Positions 1 through 13,210 of a stretch of 64,000 nucleotides of DNA are shown here, in pieces. Origin of the DNA: Pectobacterium parmentieri. GTDB taxonomy: Bacteria; Pseudomonadota; Gammaproteobacteria; Enterobacterales; Enterobacteriaceae. Position numbers and translations under genes: made by a program. The stretch is taken from the NCBI RefSeq assembly GCF_001742145.1, contig NZ_CP015749.1, positions 4,464,001 through 4,528,000 on the forward strand. Reading direction: 5' to 3'. Numbering within the stretch: position 1 is the first letter of the stretch; each line of letters begins with the position of its first letter. The notes under the pieces were generated by a model. It saw only the letters and a list, made by a program, of their open reading frames with translations, was not told where the DNA came from and did no database searches.

Positions 1-240
1 CTCAAGCTGGTATCGCTGCAAGAGAAAGTCTTGCAAAAAGAGTATGGCTTACACTGTGACTATGCGCTGTTACCCCAGGTGGAATCACTGATCTTTCAGC
101 TTGGCGGAAAAGTGCTGCATAGCGAGTATGGCGTGGACGTCGTATTGCGGTTCTCTCTCCCTATCAGGGGAACCGAGGAAGCGGCAACGAAATTGCGTGA
201 TTTGAGTCGCGGTGCGTTGCATTTATTGCCGATTCTATAA
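1..240 (+). CDS. yigZ: YigZ, IMPACT-family protein (C-terminal part only)
   Basis: The reading frame is open from the first base and ends with TAA, giving the last 79 residues of a protein whose start lies left of the window. The end (DLSRGALHLLPIL) and the position directly before trkH match YigZ of enterobacteria, where the order is pepQ-yigZ-trkH-hemG. YigZ belongs to the UPF0029/IMPACT family. The fragment corresponds to the small C-terminal alpha/beta domain, not to the conserved N-terminal IMPACT domain. Function in bacteria is not settled. The gap to trkH is 43 bases, so co-transcription with trkH is likely. Confidence 0.8.
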   Translation, partial: LKLVSLQEKVLQKEYGLHCDYALLPQVESLIFQLGGKVLHSEYGVDVVLRFSLPIRGTEEAATKLRDLSRGALHLLPIL

Positions 241-283
241 TAATCCCAGCGCTTTTTTATGAATCATTAAGGAATTCCCTGCG

Positions 284-1735
284 ATGCACTTGCGCGCCAT
301 AACCCGTATTGTCGGCCAGTTGGTTATCCTTTTTTCCGGGACGATGGTTATTCCTGGGCTGGTGGCATTAATTTATCGTGATGGCGCAGGCCGAGCGTTT
401 ACGCAGACATTTATTGTCGCGCTAGCAATTGGCATCATGTTGTGGCTACCAAACCGTAAACAGAAACATGAACTGAAGTCTCGAGAAGGGTTTCTGATTG
501 TTGTCCTCTTCTGGACGGTGCTGGGAAGCGTCGGAGCTCTGCCTTTTCTGTTTGCCGAGCATCCTAATCTGGGCGTAACGGATGCTTTTTTTGAATCGTT
601 CTCAGGGCTAACGACAACAGGGGCAACCACGCTGGTTGGGTTAGACTCATTGCCTAAAGCCATCCTGTTTTATCGACAGATGCTGCAATGGTTTGGCGGG
701 ATGGGGATCATCGTGCTCGCTGTTGCTATCCTGCCGATTCTGGGTGTTGGTGGGATGCAGCTTTATCGTGCGGAGATGCCGGGGCCGTTAAAGGAAAACA
801 AAATGCGCCCGCGTATTGCCGATACGGCGAAAACGCTGTGGTTGATTTACCTCTTACTCACGATTGCCTGTGCAGTTGCGTTGTGGCTGGCTGGCATGCC
901 GATATTTGATGCAATTGGGCACAGCTTCTCTACGGTGTCGGTCGGCGGGTTCTCTACCCACGATGCGAGTATCGGTTACTTTAACAGCCCAACGATTAAC
1001 ACCATCATCGCGATATTCTTGCTGATTTCTGGCTGTAACTTTGGTTTGCACTTTGCTCTGCTGAGCGGCCGCAGCCTGAAAGTGTACTGGCGTGACCCAG
1101 AATTCCGCATGTTCATTTTTGTTCAACTGTCGCTGGTGGCCGTGTGTACGATTGTCCTGTGGTTCCACCATGTTTATGACAGCGGGATGCAGACGATCAA
1201 TCAGGCCTTTTTTCAGGTTGTCTCCATGGCGACAACGGCAGGGTTTACGACGGATAGCATTGCATCATGGCCACTTTTTCTGCCGGTTTTGCTTCTGTGT
1301 TCTGCGTTTATTGGCGGGTGTGCGGGGTCAACCGGCGGTGGCCTGAAAGTGATTCGTATCCTGCTGCTTTTCCTGCAAGGATCGCGTGAGCTTAAGCGTT
1401 TAGTACATCCGAATGCGGTTTACACCATTAAGTTGGGTCATCGAGCGCTTCCGGAGCGCATCCTTGAAGCGGTATGGGGATTCTTTTCCGCATACGCGCT
1501 GGTTTTTATTGTCAGCATGCTGGCTGTCATTGCGACAGGCGTTGATGATTTTTCCGCGTTTGCTGCGGTTGCTGCCACATTGAATAATCTTGGGCCGGGC
1601 TTGGGCGTCGTCGCTGAGAATTTTACGTCAATGAATGATACGGCGAAATGGATTCTGATACTGACAATGCTGTTTGGTCGTTTAGAAGTCTTCACGCTTT
1701 TAGTGCTGTTTACGCCAACCTTCTGGCGGGAATAG
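284..1735 (+). CDS. trkH: Trk system potassium uptake protein TrkH
   Basis: This is the inner-membrane channel subunit of the Trk potassium uptake system, which works with the cytoplasmic NAD-binding TrkA. It has 483 residues, the same as E. coli TrkH, and is highly hydrophobic throughout. Four pore-loop filter motifs of the TrkH/KtrB superfamily can be seen: SGLTTTGATTL near residue 110, STVSVGGFST near 220, SMATTAGFTTD near 315 and TLNNLGPGLG near 435. An AAGGA ribosome site lies before the ATG. hemG follows after 21 bases, as in E. coli, so the two are probably one transcript. Confidence 0.95.
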   Translation: MHLRAITRIVGQLVILFSGTMVIPGLVALIYRDGAGRAFTQTFIVALAIGIMLWLPNRKQKHELKSREGFLIVVLFWTVLGSVGALPFLFAEHPNLGVTDAFFESFSGLTTTGATTLVGLDSLPKAILFYRQMLQWFGGMGIIVLAVAILPILGVGGMQLYRAEMPGPLKENKMRPRIADTAKTLWLIYLLLTIACAVALWLAGMPIFDAIGHSFSTVSVGGFSTHDASIGYFNSPTINTIIAIFLLISGCNFGLHFALLSGRSLKVYWRDPEFRMFIFVQLSLVAVCTIVLWFHHVYDSGMQTINQAFFQVVSMATTAGFTTDSIASWPLFLPVLLLCSAFIGGCAGSTGGGLKVIRILLLFLQGSRELKRLVHPNAVYTIKLGHRALPERILEAVWGFFSAYALVFIVSMLAVIATGVDDFSAFAAVAATLNNLGPGLGVVAENFTSMNDTAKWILILTMLFGRLEVFTLLVLFTPTFWRE

Positions 1736-1756
1736 TCCCCATAAGGATAAAGAACA

Positions 1757-2296
1757 ATGAAAGCTTTGATCGTGTTTTCGAGTCGGGATGGGCAAACCAG
1801 AGCGATTGCCTCCTCTATTGCGAATACGCTGAAAGGGACCCTGGAGTGTGATGTTGTTGACGTGCTCAATGCGAATAATATCGATCTGGGTCAATACGAT
1901 CGGGTTCTGATTGGGGCGTCGATTCGGTACGGGCGCTTTCATCCAGCGGTAAATCAATTTATCCATAAGCATCTGGCTTCCCTGCAACAACTGCCTAGCG
2001 CTTTCTTCTCTGTGAATCTCACTGCACGTAAACCGGAAAAGCGCACGATACAAACCAATGCCTATACGCGTAAGTTCCTGCTGAATTCCCCTTGGCAGCC
2101 AGATCTGTGTTGTGTGTTCGCGGGTGCTCTGCGTTATCCGCGTTATCGTTGGTTCGATCGGGTAATGATTCAACTCATTATGCGTATGACGGGCGGTGAA
2201 ACGGATAGTACGAAAGAAATTGAATACACGGACTGGCAACAGGTTGCCCGTTTCGCACGGGATTTCGCGCAATTAGCGGCGAAAAATCCGGCATAA
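1757..2296 (+). CDS. hemG: Menaquinone-dependent protoporphyrinogen IX dehydrogenase HemG
   Basis: HemG oxidises protoporphyrinogen IX to protoporphyrin IX, the next-to-last step of heme synthesis, passing electrons to the quinone pool. The 179-residue protein is a long-chain flavodoxin-like fold: the N-terminal [17 protein letters not shown] segment is the FMN phosphate-binding loop. Length is close to E. coli HemG (181). An AAGGA site lies about 9 bases before the ATG. It is the last gene before the rRNA operon, the same neighbourhood as hemG-rrnA in E. coli. Confidence 0.93.
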   Translation: MKALIVFSSRDGQTRAIASSIANTLKGTLECDVVDVLNANNIDLGQYDRVLIGASIRYGRFHPAVNQFIHKHLASLQQLPSAFFSVNLTARKPEKRTIQTNAYTRKFLLNSPWQPDLCCVFAGALRYPRYRWFDRVMIQLIMRMTGGETDSTKEIEYTDWQQVARFARDFAQLAAKNPA

Positions 2297-2359
2297 CGTC
2301 GTCTTTTAATACGCTTTGCTGAAAAAAACCTCACTCGGAAATTATTTTGCATTTAGCGC
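2297..2359 (+). promoter_or_regulatory. AT-rich upstream (UP) region of the rrn P1 promoter
   Basis: The stretch between the hemG stop and the P1 -35 box is A/T rich, with an A7 run near 2323 and TTATTTTG near 2342. This is where rrn P1 promoters of enterobacteria carry an UP element and Fis sites. Individual Fis sites could not be assigned by eye. Confidence 0.5.
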
Positions 2360-2387
2360 TTGTCAGCCGCCGAGAAGTCCCTATAAT
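2360..2387 (+). promoter_or_regulatory. rrn P1 promoter
   Basis: TTGTCA (-35, 2360-2365), a 16-base spacer and a perfect TATAAT (-10, 2382-2387), followed by a GC-rich discriminator (GCGCCTCC). This matches the architecture of E. coli rrn P1, which is growth-rate and ppGpp controlled. Confidence 0.9.
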
Positions 2388-2466
2388 GCGCCTCCACTGA
2401 CACGGCAACAGCGACACGCCGTTGTGGTGACAGGAAAAAGATTTACTAAAGGCGGTCAGTAATGAC

Positions 2467-2494
2467 TTGACTTTAAAGCGGATTAGCATAGTAT
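2467..2494 (+). promoter_or_regulatory. rrn P2 promoter
   Basis: TTGACT (-35, 2467-2472), a 16-base spacer and TAGTAT (-10, 2489-2494), about 107 bases after P1. This is the usual spacing of the tandem rrn promoters in enterobacteria. Confidence 0.8.
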
Positions 2495-2524
2495 ATGCAG
2501 CCCGCGCCACCGAAGAAGTGGCAC

Positions 2525-2536
2525 TGCTCTTTAACA
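2525..2536 (+). promoter_or_regulatory. boxA antitermination site of the rrn leader
   Basis: TGCTCTTTAACA is the exact enterobacterial boxA, bound as RNA by NusB-NusE to protect rrn transcription from Rho. A second identical copy lies before the 23S gene at 4559-4570. Confidence 0.88.
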
Positions 2537-2686
2537 ATATGATCAGACAATCTGTGTGGGCACTCACAAGACCGTATCTTAACGATATAAAAAGTCTTGA
2601 AGAGTGAACAACAGTAAATTCATTACGAATAAACAGTTTTAATTCTTTGAGCATCGCTGACGAGTTCAGCAAATCAAACAAATCTT

Positions 2687-4229
<1,543 letters not shown>

Positions 4230-4303
4230 CCAAAAAAGATGTGTGTTAAGTGAAGTGCTCACACAGATTGTCTGATGAAAATAACGAGCAGAAATACCTT
4301 AAT

Positions 4304-4380
<77 letters not shown>

Positions 4381-4422
4381 ACTCTTCCATGAGTGGTATC
4401 TAAGGTAACTGTAAGTAGAGAC

Positions 4423-4498
4423 GGGGTTATAGCTCAGCTGGGAGAGCGCCTGCCTTGCACGCAGGAGGTCTGCGGTTCGATCCCGCATAGCTCCACCA
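4423..4498 (+). tRNA. alaT: tRNA-Ala (TGC)
   Basis: A 76-base cloverleaf with anticodon TGC in the loop CTTGCAC, T-loop GTTCGATCC and an encoded CCA end. It is the second tRNA of the Ile-Ala type spacer. The base pair CC in the anticodon stem differs slightly from the E. coli gene. Confidence 0.97.
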
Positions 4499-4558
4499 TC
4501 ACTACTCGCTATGATAAAAAACATCAGAGTGTACCTGTTTAGGTGCACTGCGATGTTT

Positions 4559-4570
4559 TGCTCTTTAACA
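4559..4570 (+). promoter_or_regulatory. spacer boxA before 23S
   Basis: TGCTCTTTAACA repeats the leader boxA, as in E. coli rrn spacers, where it restores antitermination for the 23S gene. Confidence 0.85.
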
Positions 4571-4720
4571 ATCTGGAACAAGCTGAAAATTGAAACATGA
4601 CGGCTGACAAAACACGATGACCTTCGAGTGCATCGTGATGCATCAGTCTGTCAATGAGTCTCTCAAATAATCGCAGCGCGAACGTGACCTTGATTTATTC
4701 AAGACACCTTCGGGTTGTGA

Positions 4721-7628
<2,908 letters not shown>

Positions 7629-7766
7629 ACAACACCGAAGGTGTTTTGTGGGTGATGAAAGACTCATAGATTTTGATGTTCAGCTTGTTCAGAGATTGGT
7701 TCTGGTGGTTACGGAGATGACAAAGAAAAAAGTCATGTAAAGTAACGGTTGGAATGAAACAGAATT

Positions 7767-7886
7767 TGCCTGGCGGCGATAGCGCGGTGGTCCCACCTGA
7801 CCCCATGCCGAACTCAGAAGTGAAACGCCGTAGCGCCGATGGTAGTGTGGGGCTTCCCCATGTGAGAGTAGGGAACTGCCAGGCAT
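7767..7886 (+). rRNA. rrf: 5S ribosomal RNA
   Basis: A 120-base gene from TGCCTGGCGGC to ACTGCCAGGCAT. The ends pair to form helix I, and the central CCGAACTCAGAAGTGAAAC is typical of enterobacterial 5S. Only one 5S copy is present. Confidence 0.97.
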
Positions 7887-7936
7887 CAAATTAAGCAGTA
7901 AGCCGGAGTAATCTGGTGATTGTAGAGAAATTCGGT

Positions 7937-8013
7937 GGAGCGGTAGTTCAGTTGGTTAGAATACCTGCCTGTCACGCAGGGGGTCGCGGGTTCGAGCCCC
8001 GTCCGTTCCGCCA
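7937..8013 (+). tRNA. aspT: tRNA-Asp (GTC)
   Basis: A 77-base cloverleaf with anticodon GTC (loop CTGTCAC), T-loop GTTCGAGCC and CCA end. It is the first distal tRNA after 5S. In E. coli this Asp-Trp pair marks the 3' end of rrnC. Confidence 0.97.
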
Positions 8014-8024
8014 CTTATTAAAAA

Positions 8025-8053
8025 TTATGCCTGCTAATTTTAGCAGGCATAAT
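8025..8053 (+). other. Hairpin between tRNA-Asp and tRNA-Trp
   Basis: ATTATGCCTGCTA and TAGCAGGCATAAT form a perfect 13-bp stem with a 3-4 base loop. There is no T-run after it, so it is more likely a processing or protective hairpin than a terminator. Confidence 0.6.
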
Positions 8054-8067
8054 GTTAAGAGAAATAT

Positions 8068-8143
8068 AGGGGCGTAGCTCAGTTGGTAGAGCACCGGTCT
8101 CCAAAACCGGGTGTCGCGAGTTCGAGTCTCTCCGCCCCTGCCA
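8068..8143 (+). tRNA. trpT: tRNA-Trp (CCA)
   Basis: A 76-base cloverleaf with anticodon CCA (loop CTCCAAA), T-loop GTTCGAGTC and an encoded CCA end. It is the last gene of the rrn transcript. Confidence 0.97.
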
Positions 8144-8148
8144 GATAA

Positions 8149-8180
8149 AACCCTTCACGTCATCGTGAAGGGTTTTTTTT
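8149..8180 (+). terminator. Intrinsic terminator of the rrn operon
   Basis: AACCCTTCACG, a TCAT loop and CGTGAAGGGTT, then a run of T. The 11-bp stem plus T-run is a strong Rho-independent terminator. Confidence 0.93.
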
Positions 8181-8583
8181 GATCTGTACTTTATGCTCGA
8201 TCCTGTCTTGTATCCCTCTTCCTGATTTCTCCATTATTTATCTCTATTGGATACCCGGTTAATCTAATTCATTGTTATTTAACAGATAAAATACTTTAGT
8301 GTCCTTCTGACAGATCGTGCTGATTTAGCTGTAAATATGCACAAAATCACCGTAATACCAGGTTGTGAACTTGCTCATCTACCTTGTTCGATATTTGAAC
8401 TAAAACTATCTACAACCTGAGTGAAGAGTAAATCGTTATTCAAAATACGCCTTCAGGTTACATTCACTTGTGAGTGATATCTGCCAACATCACATCGGTA
8501 GCGCTATAGCATAAATTCGTGGCGCTATGCTGTACCTGAAATCTGACTACGTAGCTGTAAAGCTACACAGAAGGAGTTTAAGT
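8181..8583 (+). promoter_or_regulatory. Control region of ytfQ, with imperfect direct repeats and a hairpin
   Basis: This 403-base A/T-rich stretch has no gene. Visible signals are: TGTGA-N6-TCATC at 8364-8379, a half-good CRP-like site; an imperfect repeat GCGCTATAGCA (8501-8511) and GCGCTATGCTG (8522-8532), start to start 21 bases, i.e. two helical turns, as expected for a dimer operator; and a small hairpin GTAGCT-GTAA-AGCTAC (8551-8566) just before the AAGGAG ribosome site of ytfQ. No clear -35/-10 pair was found. All assignments are inference. Confidence 0.4.
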
Positions 8584-9540
8584 ATGTACAGACGTTTACT
8601 GGTCGCTGTTGCTGTAAGCACGGCATTATGCGGTGCCGTACAGGCAAAACCCTTAACTGTCGGGTTTTCCCAGATTGGTTCAGAATCAGGATGGCGTTCT
8701 GCGGAGACTAAAGTGTCAAAGCAGGAAGCTGAGAAACGTGGAATAACGCTGAAGATCGCTGATGCTCAACAGAAACAAGAGAATCAGATTAAGGCTGTAC
8801 GGTCATTCATTGCTCAAGGCGTAGATGCCATATTTATCGCGCCGGTCGTTGCCACCGGTTGGGTCCCAGTCTTACAAGAAGCCAAAGAAGCAAAAATCCC
8901 GGTTTTTCTACTTGATAGAACGATTGAAGTTAGTGATCCATCGTTGTACACCGCTGCTATTGCCTCTGACAGTGTCTATGAAGGAAAAGTGGCGGGGGAA
9001 TGGCTTGTGAAAGAGGCCGCAGGTAAACCTTGTAATGTTGTCGAGTTACAGGGAACAGTTGGAGCTAGCGTAGCGATAAACCGCAAGAAAGGGTTTGCTG
9101 ACGGCATAGCTTCGGACCCGCAGATAAAAATTATCCGTTCACAATCGGGAGACTTTACTCGCAGTAAGGGTAAAGAGGTTATGGAAAGCTTTATTAAAGC
9201 TGAACAGAACGGGAAAAATATTTGTGCAGTTTATGCACATAATGATGATATGGCTATAGGTGCTATTCAGGCAATTAAAGAAGCGGGCCTAAAACCTGGT
9301 TCACAAATAAAAGTTGTTTCTATTGATGGTGTCCCCGATGTTTTCAAGGCCATGATGAATGGTGAAGCTAATGCCACCGTTGAGTTAACACCCAATATGG
9401 CTGGGCCTGCTTTTGATGCTTTATTAGCGATGAAGAAAGACGGAAAGCAGCCGGAAAAATTTATCCAGACAGAATCCCGTTTATTATTGCCTGACACGGC
9501 AAAACAGGAATATGAAACCAAAAAAGATCTTGGTTATTGA
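8584..9540 (+). CDS. ytfQ: Galactofuranose-type ABC transporter, periplasmic binding protein YtfQ
   Basis: This 318-residue protein is the same length as E. coli YtfQ, which binds galactofuranose in the periplasm. It has a signal peptide (MYRRLLVAVAVSTALCGAVQA) and a Peripla_BP_4 (ribose-binding-like) fold, with KPLTVGFSQIGSESGWR at the mature N-terminus and AHNDDMAIGAIQAIKEAG near residue 220. The ATG at 8584 was chosen because AAGGAG lies just upstream and the frame before it adds no signal peptide; a start at 8527 would add 19 residues. ytfR follows after 190 bases. Confidence 0.92.
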   Translation: MYRRLLVAVAVSTALCGAVQAKPLTVGFSQIGSESGWRSAETKVSKQEAEKRGITLKIADAQQKQENQIKAVRSFIAQGVDAIFIAPVVATGWVPVLQEAKEAKIPVFLLDRTIEVSDPSLYTAAIASDSVYEGKVAGEWLVKEAAGKPCNVVELQGTVGASVAINRKKGFADGIASDPQIKIIRSQSGDFTRSKGKEVMESFIKAEQNGKNICAVYAHNDDMAIGAIQAIKEAGLKPGSQIKVVSIDGVPDVFKAMMNGEANATVELTPNMAGPAFDALLAMKKDGKQPEKFIQTESRLLLPDTAKQEYETKKDLGY

Positions 9541-9628
9541 TATTTATATTATGAATTCATGATTTATATAAATTTTGCTAAATACCTAGCAGAAATATGA
9601 ATATGGAAAAGTAGGTTTACCCTGTTTT

Positions 9629-9652
9629 CTGCCCTTTTAAATAAAAGGGCAG
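9629..9652 (+). other. Intercistronic hairpin between ytfQ and ytfR
   Basis: CTGCCCTTTT and AAAAGGGCAG pair perfectly (10 bp) around an AAAT loop, with no following T-run. Such hairpins behind a binding-protein gene often stabilise the upstream mRNA, so that the binding protein is made in excess over the ATPase and permeases. Role inferred from position. Confidence 0.6.
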
Positions 9653-9730
9653 TGAATATTGTCAGCCTACTTACCATAATATTGCTCAGGTGTGACGTGG
9701 CCTTGTTAAGTTGTCGCATAGGTGATGCTG

Positions 9731-11251
9731 ATGGAAACGACACGATTGTTAGATATTCGGGGTATGAGCGTTGAGTTTCCGGGAGTGAAGGCATTAGATA
9801 GTGTGGATTTCACGCTTAATCGCGGCGAGATAGTGGCGCTATTGGGGGAGAACGGTGCAGGTAAATCAACGCTAATTAAGGCGCTGACAGGTGTTTACCA
9901 CCGCTCATCGGGTGGCATTATCCTTGATGGCATAGCGATTAATCCTGTTAATACGGCCGATGCCCAATCATTGGGTATCGGAACGGTATATCAAGAAGTT
10001 AATCTATTACCGAATTTGTCTGTTGCCGCTAACTTATTCATTGGACGAGAACCCACTCGGTGGGGCATCGTTGATCAACAGAGAATCCTACATCAGGCCG
10101 AAGCGCTCTTATTAAGTTATGGACTGATGATTGATGTGAGCCATCCACTTGGTAATTATTCCATTGCGGTCCAGCAAATAGTAGCGATTGCCAGAGCTAT
10201 CGATCTCTCCGCTAAAGTTTTGATTCTTGATGAACCCACCGCCAGCCTTGATGCAAAAGAAGTCGATATGCTGCTGGATATATTGCGGAAGTTGCGTGAT
10301 CGCGGAATTGGCATGATATTTGTCACGCATTTTCTGGATCAGGTTTACCGTATTAGCGACAGAATTACCGTTTTACGTAATGGGCGACTAGTCGGGACAT
10401 TACCTGCTGCAGAATTGCCGCGTATTGAATTAGTTCAAATGATGTTGGGACACAGTTTTGATGAAACGTTACTTAAACGTGGTAAACACAGTGATGCCTC
10501 GGGTGAACCTATTGTGCAATTTAAACACTATGGCCGACGTGGCTCGATTAATGACTTCGAGCTTTCCGTGCGCCCAGGGGAAATTGTTGGTCTGGCAGGT
10601 CTATTGGGGTCCGGCAGAACGGAAACCGCGCAGTTAATATTTGGTATCAACGTGCCTGATGCTGGTGAGGCTTGGGTTGATAGCAAACGAGTCAACATTC
10701 GCACGCCGCGTGCAGCAGGAAAGCTAGGTTTTGGCTATTGCCCAGAGGATCGCAAAACTGACGGCATCGTCGGCGCAGCAACGGTACGAGAGAACATTAT
10801 TCTGGCACTTCAAGCTCAACGTGGCTGGCTGAAACCCATTTCTTTACGCGAGCAAACCCGTATCGCTGAAAAATTTATCAGTCTGTTAGGGATTCGCACG
10901 CCCAGTGCTGAACAGGAAATTCAGTATCTATCGGGAGGGAATCAGCAAAAAGTATTGCTATCGCGCTGGCTGGCCACAGAGCCGCGTTTCTTGATTCTGG
11001 ATGAGCCAACGAGAGGGATTGATGTTGGCGCACATGCTGAAATCATTCGCCTTATCGAAAAACTGTGTGAGCAGGGGATGGCGTTACTCGTGATCTCTTC
11101 TGAACTGGAAGAGCTGACTGGCTATGCCGACCGCATCATTGTGTTGCGAGACAGGCAACACGTTGCGCATCTCGAACATAGCGAGATCTCGGTAGCCGCA
11201 GTGATGCAGGCAATCGCAATACAAACGGGAGCGACTGATGCCAGACAATAA
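9731..11251 (+). CDS. ytfR: Galactofuranose-type ABC transporter, ATP-binding protein YtfR
   Basis: A tandem sugar-transporter ATPase (RbsA/MglA type), 506 residues, with two nucleotide-binding domains. The first has a perfect Walker A (GENGAGKST, near residue 37) and Walker B (VLILDEPTAS); the second has a degenerate P-loop (GLLGSGRTET, near 290), a good signature (LSGGNQQKVLLSRW) and Walker B (FLILDEPTRG). This asymmetry is normal for the family. GTG 9722, ATG 9725 and ATG 9731 are all in frame; 9731 is preferred because AGGTG sits 6 bases before it. The end overlaps ytfT by 14 bases. Confidence 0.92.
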   Translation: METTRLLDIRGMSVEFPGVKALDSVDFTLNRGEIVALLGENGAGKSTLIKALTGVYHRSSGGIILDGIAINPVNTADAQSLGIGTVYQEVNLLPNLSVAANLFIGREPTRWGIVDQQRILHQAEALLLSYGLMIDVSHPLGNYSIAVQQIVAIARAIDLSAKVLILDEPTASLDAKEVDMLLDILRKLRDRGIGMIFVTHFLDQVYRISDRITVLRNGRLVGTLPAAELPRIELVQMMLGHSFDETLLKRGKHSDASGEPIVQFKHYGRRGSINDFELSVRPGEIVGLAGLLGSGRTETAQLIFGINVPDAGEAWVDSKRVNIRTPRAAGKLGFGYCPEDRKTDGIVGAATVRENIILALQAQRGWLKPISLREQTRIAEKFISLLGIRTPSAEQEIQYLSGGNQQKVLLSRWLATEPRFLILDEPTRGIDVGAHAEIIRLIEKLCEQGMALLVISSELEELTGYADRIIVLRDRQHVAHLEHSEISVAAVMQAIAIQTGATDARQ

Positions 11252-12248
11252 CATCAAACCTGCCAAAAAAGTGCGCCTAACGTTCACCAAAGGAGTGCCA
11301 CAGCTTCTGGCGCTGGCCGCTATCCTGTTGATTGACAGCGTGGTCGCGCCAAACTTCTTTTCCCTTCACATTCAGGATGGGCGCTTATTCGGGAGCCTTA
11401 TCGACATCCTTAATCGCGGTGCGCCCGTTGCGCTACTGGCGTTAGGTATGACGCTGGTTATTGCCACGGGTGGCATTGACTTATCAGTTGGTGCGGTTAT
11501 GGCGATTGCGGGAGCGACAGCCGCGACGCTTACGGCTGCGGGTCATCCACTCCCTTCCGTATTACTGACCGCATTATTGGTTGGCGCACTATGTGGGTTA
11601 TGGAACGGCTTTCTGGTCGCGGTATTACAGATTCAGCCGATTGTGGCGACGTTAATGCTGATGGTCGCGGGGCGGGGTATTGCTCAACTGATTACCGAAG
11701 GCCAGATTATTACATTTGATAACGCCGGGTTGGCTAAGCTGGGTAGCGGAACCTTGTTCTATCTGCCGATGCCGGTGATTATTGCCAGCGTGACGCTACT
11801 GGCCCTGTGGGCGCTGACGCGTAAAACGGCGCTTGGGCTATTTATCGAATCAGTTGGCATTAATCTGCGCTCAGCTCGCAATGCTGGCGTGAGCACAAAG
11901 CTGGTATTAATCGCGGCTTATGTCATATGCGGCATATGCGCCGCCGTGGCAGGCATTATCGTAACGGCGGATATCCGCGGTGCGGATGCGAACAATGCAG
12001 GCCTCTGGCTGGAATTAGATGCGATTCTGGCCGTGGTGATCGGTGGCGGTTCTCTACTCGGAGGACGTTTTAATTTGCTGCTTTCTGTTGTCGGTGCATT
12101 GATTATTCAGAGCATGAATACTGGCATCCTGCTCTCTGGTTATCGGCCGGAATTTAATCTGGTTCTGAAAGCGCTCGTTGTTCTGCTGGTTCTGATTATG
12201 CAATCCCCACGTATTTCGCTGCATCACCTATTCAGGAGGAAAGTATAA
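11238..12248 (+). CDS. ytfT: Galactofuranose-type ABC transporter, permease YtfT
   Basis: A 336-residue inner-membrane permease of the BPD_transp_2 (RbsC-like) family with about eight to ten hydrophobic segments. The family hallmark TGGIDLSVGAVMAIAGA lies near residue 75, and GGGSLLGGRFN near 270 corresponds to the loop that contacts the ATPase. It overlaps ytfR by 14 bases and yjfF by one base, so the three are translated as a unit. Close to E. coli YtfT (341 residues). Confidence 0.92.
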   Translation: MPDNNIKPAKKVRLTFTKGVPQLLALAAILLIDSVVAPNFFSLHIQDGRLFGSLIDILNRGAPVALLALGMTLVIATGGIDLSVGAVMAIAGATAATLTAAGHPLPSVLLTALLVGALCGLWNGFLVAVLQIQPIVATLMLMVAGRGIAQLITEGQIITFDNAGLAKLGSGTLFYLPMPVIIASVTLLALWALTRKTALGLFIESVGINLRSARNAGVSTKLVLIAAYVICGICAAVAGIIVTADIRGADANNAGLWLELDAILAVVIGGGSLLGGRFNLLLSVVGALIIQSMNTGILLSGYRPEFNLVLKALVVLLVLIMQSPRISLHHLFRRKV

Positions 12249-13210
12249 TGTTGAGACGCCACTTCCCTCTGCTGATGACAATTCTGGTATTTATTGCTGG
12301 TTATCTGTTTTGTCTCAGCCAGTTTCCCGGTTTTGCTTCGACGCGAGTTTTCTTTGATTTACTGACGGATAACGCTTTTTTAGGGATCGTAGCGGTTGGG
12401 ATGACGTTCGTCATTCTGTCTGGCGGGATCGATCTCTCCGTGGGATCAGTGATTGCGTTTACCGGCGTGTTGTTGGCCAAATTGATCGGTGTCTATGGAA
12501 TGGATCCTTTCTTTGCGTTCGCAATCGCGTTGGTGATGGGAGCCATGTTTGGCGGTGTGATGGGATGGATCATAGATACGCTGAAATTGCCTGCATTTAT
12601 TATCACGTTGGCGGGTATGTTCTTTGTCCGGGGAATGAGCTTTATCGTTTCACAGGAGTCGATTCCCATCGATCATCCGGTTTATAGCCAACTGGCGGGT
12701 TTGGCATGGCGCATGCCTGATGGCGGGCGGTTTACCTTTCTGGCACTGGTTATGTTGATTGTGGTGCTGGTAGGGATTGTAATGGCGCATCGTACCCGCT
12801 TCGGTAACCGTGTTTATGCGATTGGCGGTAACAGCTATTCTGCGGAGCTGATGGGGGTGCCTGTCAGGAGAACGACAATTCATATATACATGCTTTCCAG
12901 TACGTTAGCGGTGCTATCAGGCATTGTTTTTTCGCTCTATACCTCTGCGGGTTATGCTCTGGCGGCAAGCGGTGTGGAGTTGGATGCCATCGCGGCTGTC
13001 GTGATTGGTGGTACGCTACTGACCGGCGGTGTTGGAACCGTATTAGGAACCTTGTTTGGTGTACTGATTCAAGGCTTAATTCAAACGTATATCACGTTTG
13101 ACGGCACCTTGAGTTCATGGTGGACAAAAATTGTCATTGGTTTCCTGCTGTTTGCTTTCATTGGGCTACAGAAAGCGTTAAGCACCTTCTGGTTAGGCAG
13201 ACGTACTTAA
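12248..13210 (+). CDS. yjfF: Galactofuranose-type ABC transporter, permease YjfF
   Basis: Second permease of the same transporter, 320 residues, again RbsC-like, with SGGIDLSVGSVIAFTGV near residue 58 and IGGTLLTGGVGT near 255. Its ATG shares the A of the ytfT stop (TAATG), and an AGGAGGAAAG ribosome site lies just before it. YtfT and YjfF are expected to pair as a heterodimer. The TAA stop coincides with the first base triplet of the flanking repeat of the MITE that follows, so the element inserted exactly at the end of the gene. Confidence 0.92.
   Translation: MLRRHFPLLMTILVFIAGYLFCLSQFPGFASTRVFFDLLTDNAFLGIVAVGMTFVILSGGIDLSVGSVIAFTGVLLAKLIGVYGMDPFFAFAIALVMGAMFGGVMGWIIDTLKLPAFIITLAGMFFVRGMSFIVSQESIPIDHPVYSQLAGLAWRMPDGGRFTFLALVMLIVVLVGIVMAHRTRFGNRVYAIGGNSYSAELMGVPVRRTTIHIYMLSSTLAVLSGIVFSLYTSAGYALAASGVELDAIAAVVIGGTLLTGGVGTVLGTLFGVLIQGLIQTYITFDGTLSSWWTKIVIGFLLFAFIGLQKALSTFWLGRRT

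Noticed and set aside
8025..8053. Terminator between tRNA-Asp and tRNA-Trp
   Set aside because: The stem is perfect but no T-run follows, and the next tRNA is 14 bases away.
8364..8379. CRP-binding site before ytfQ
   Set aside because: Only the left half TGTGA is good; TCATC is a poor right half. Noted only within the control-region entry, not as a feature of its own.
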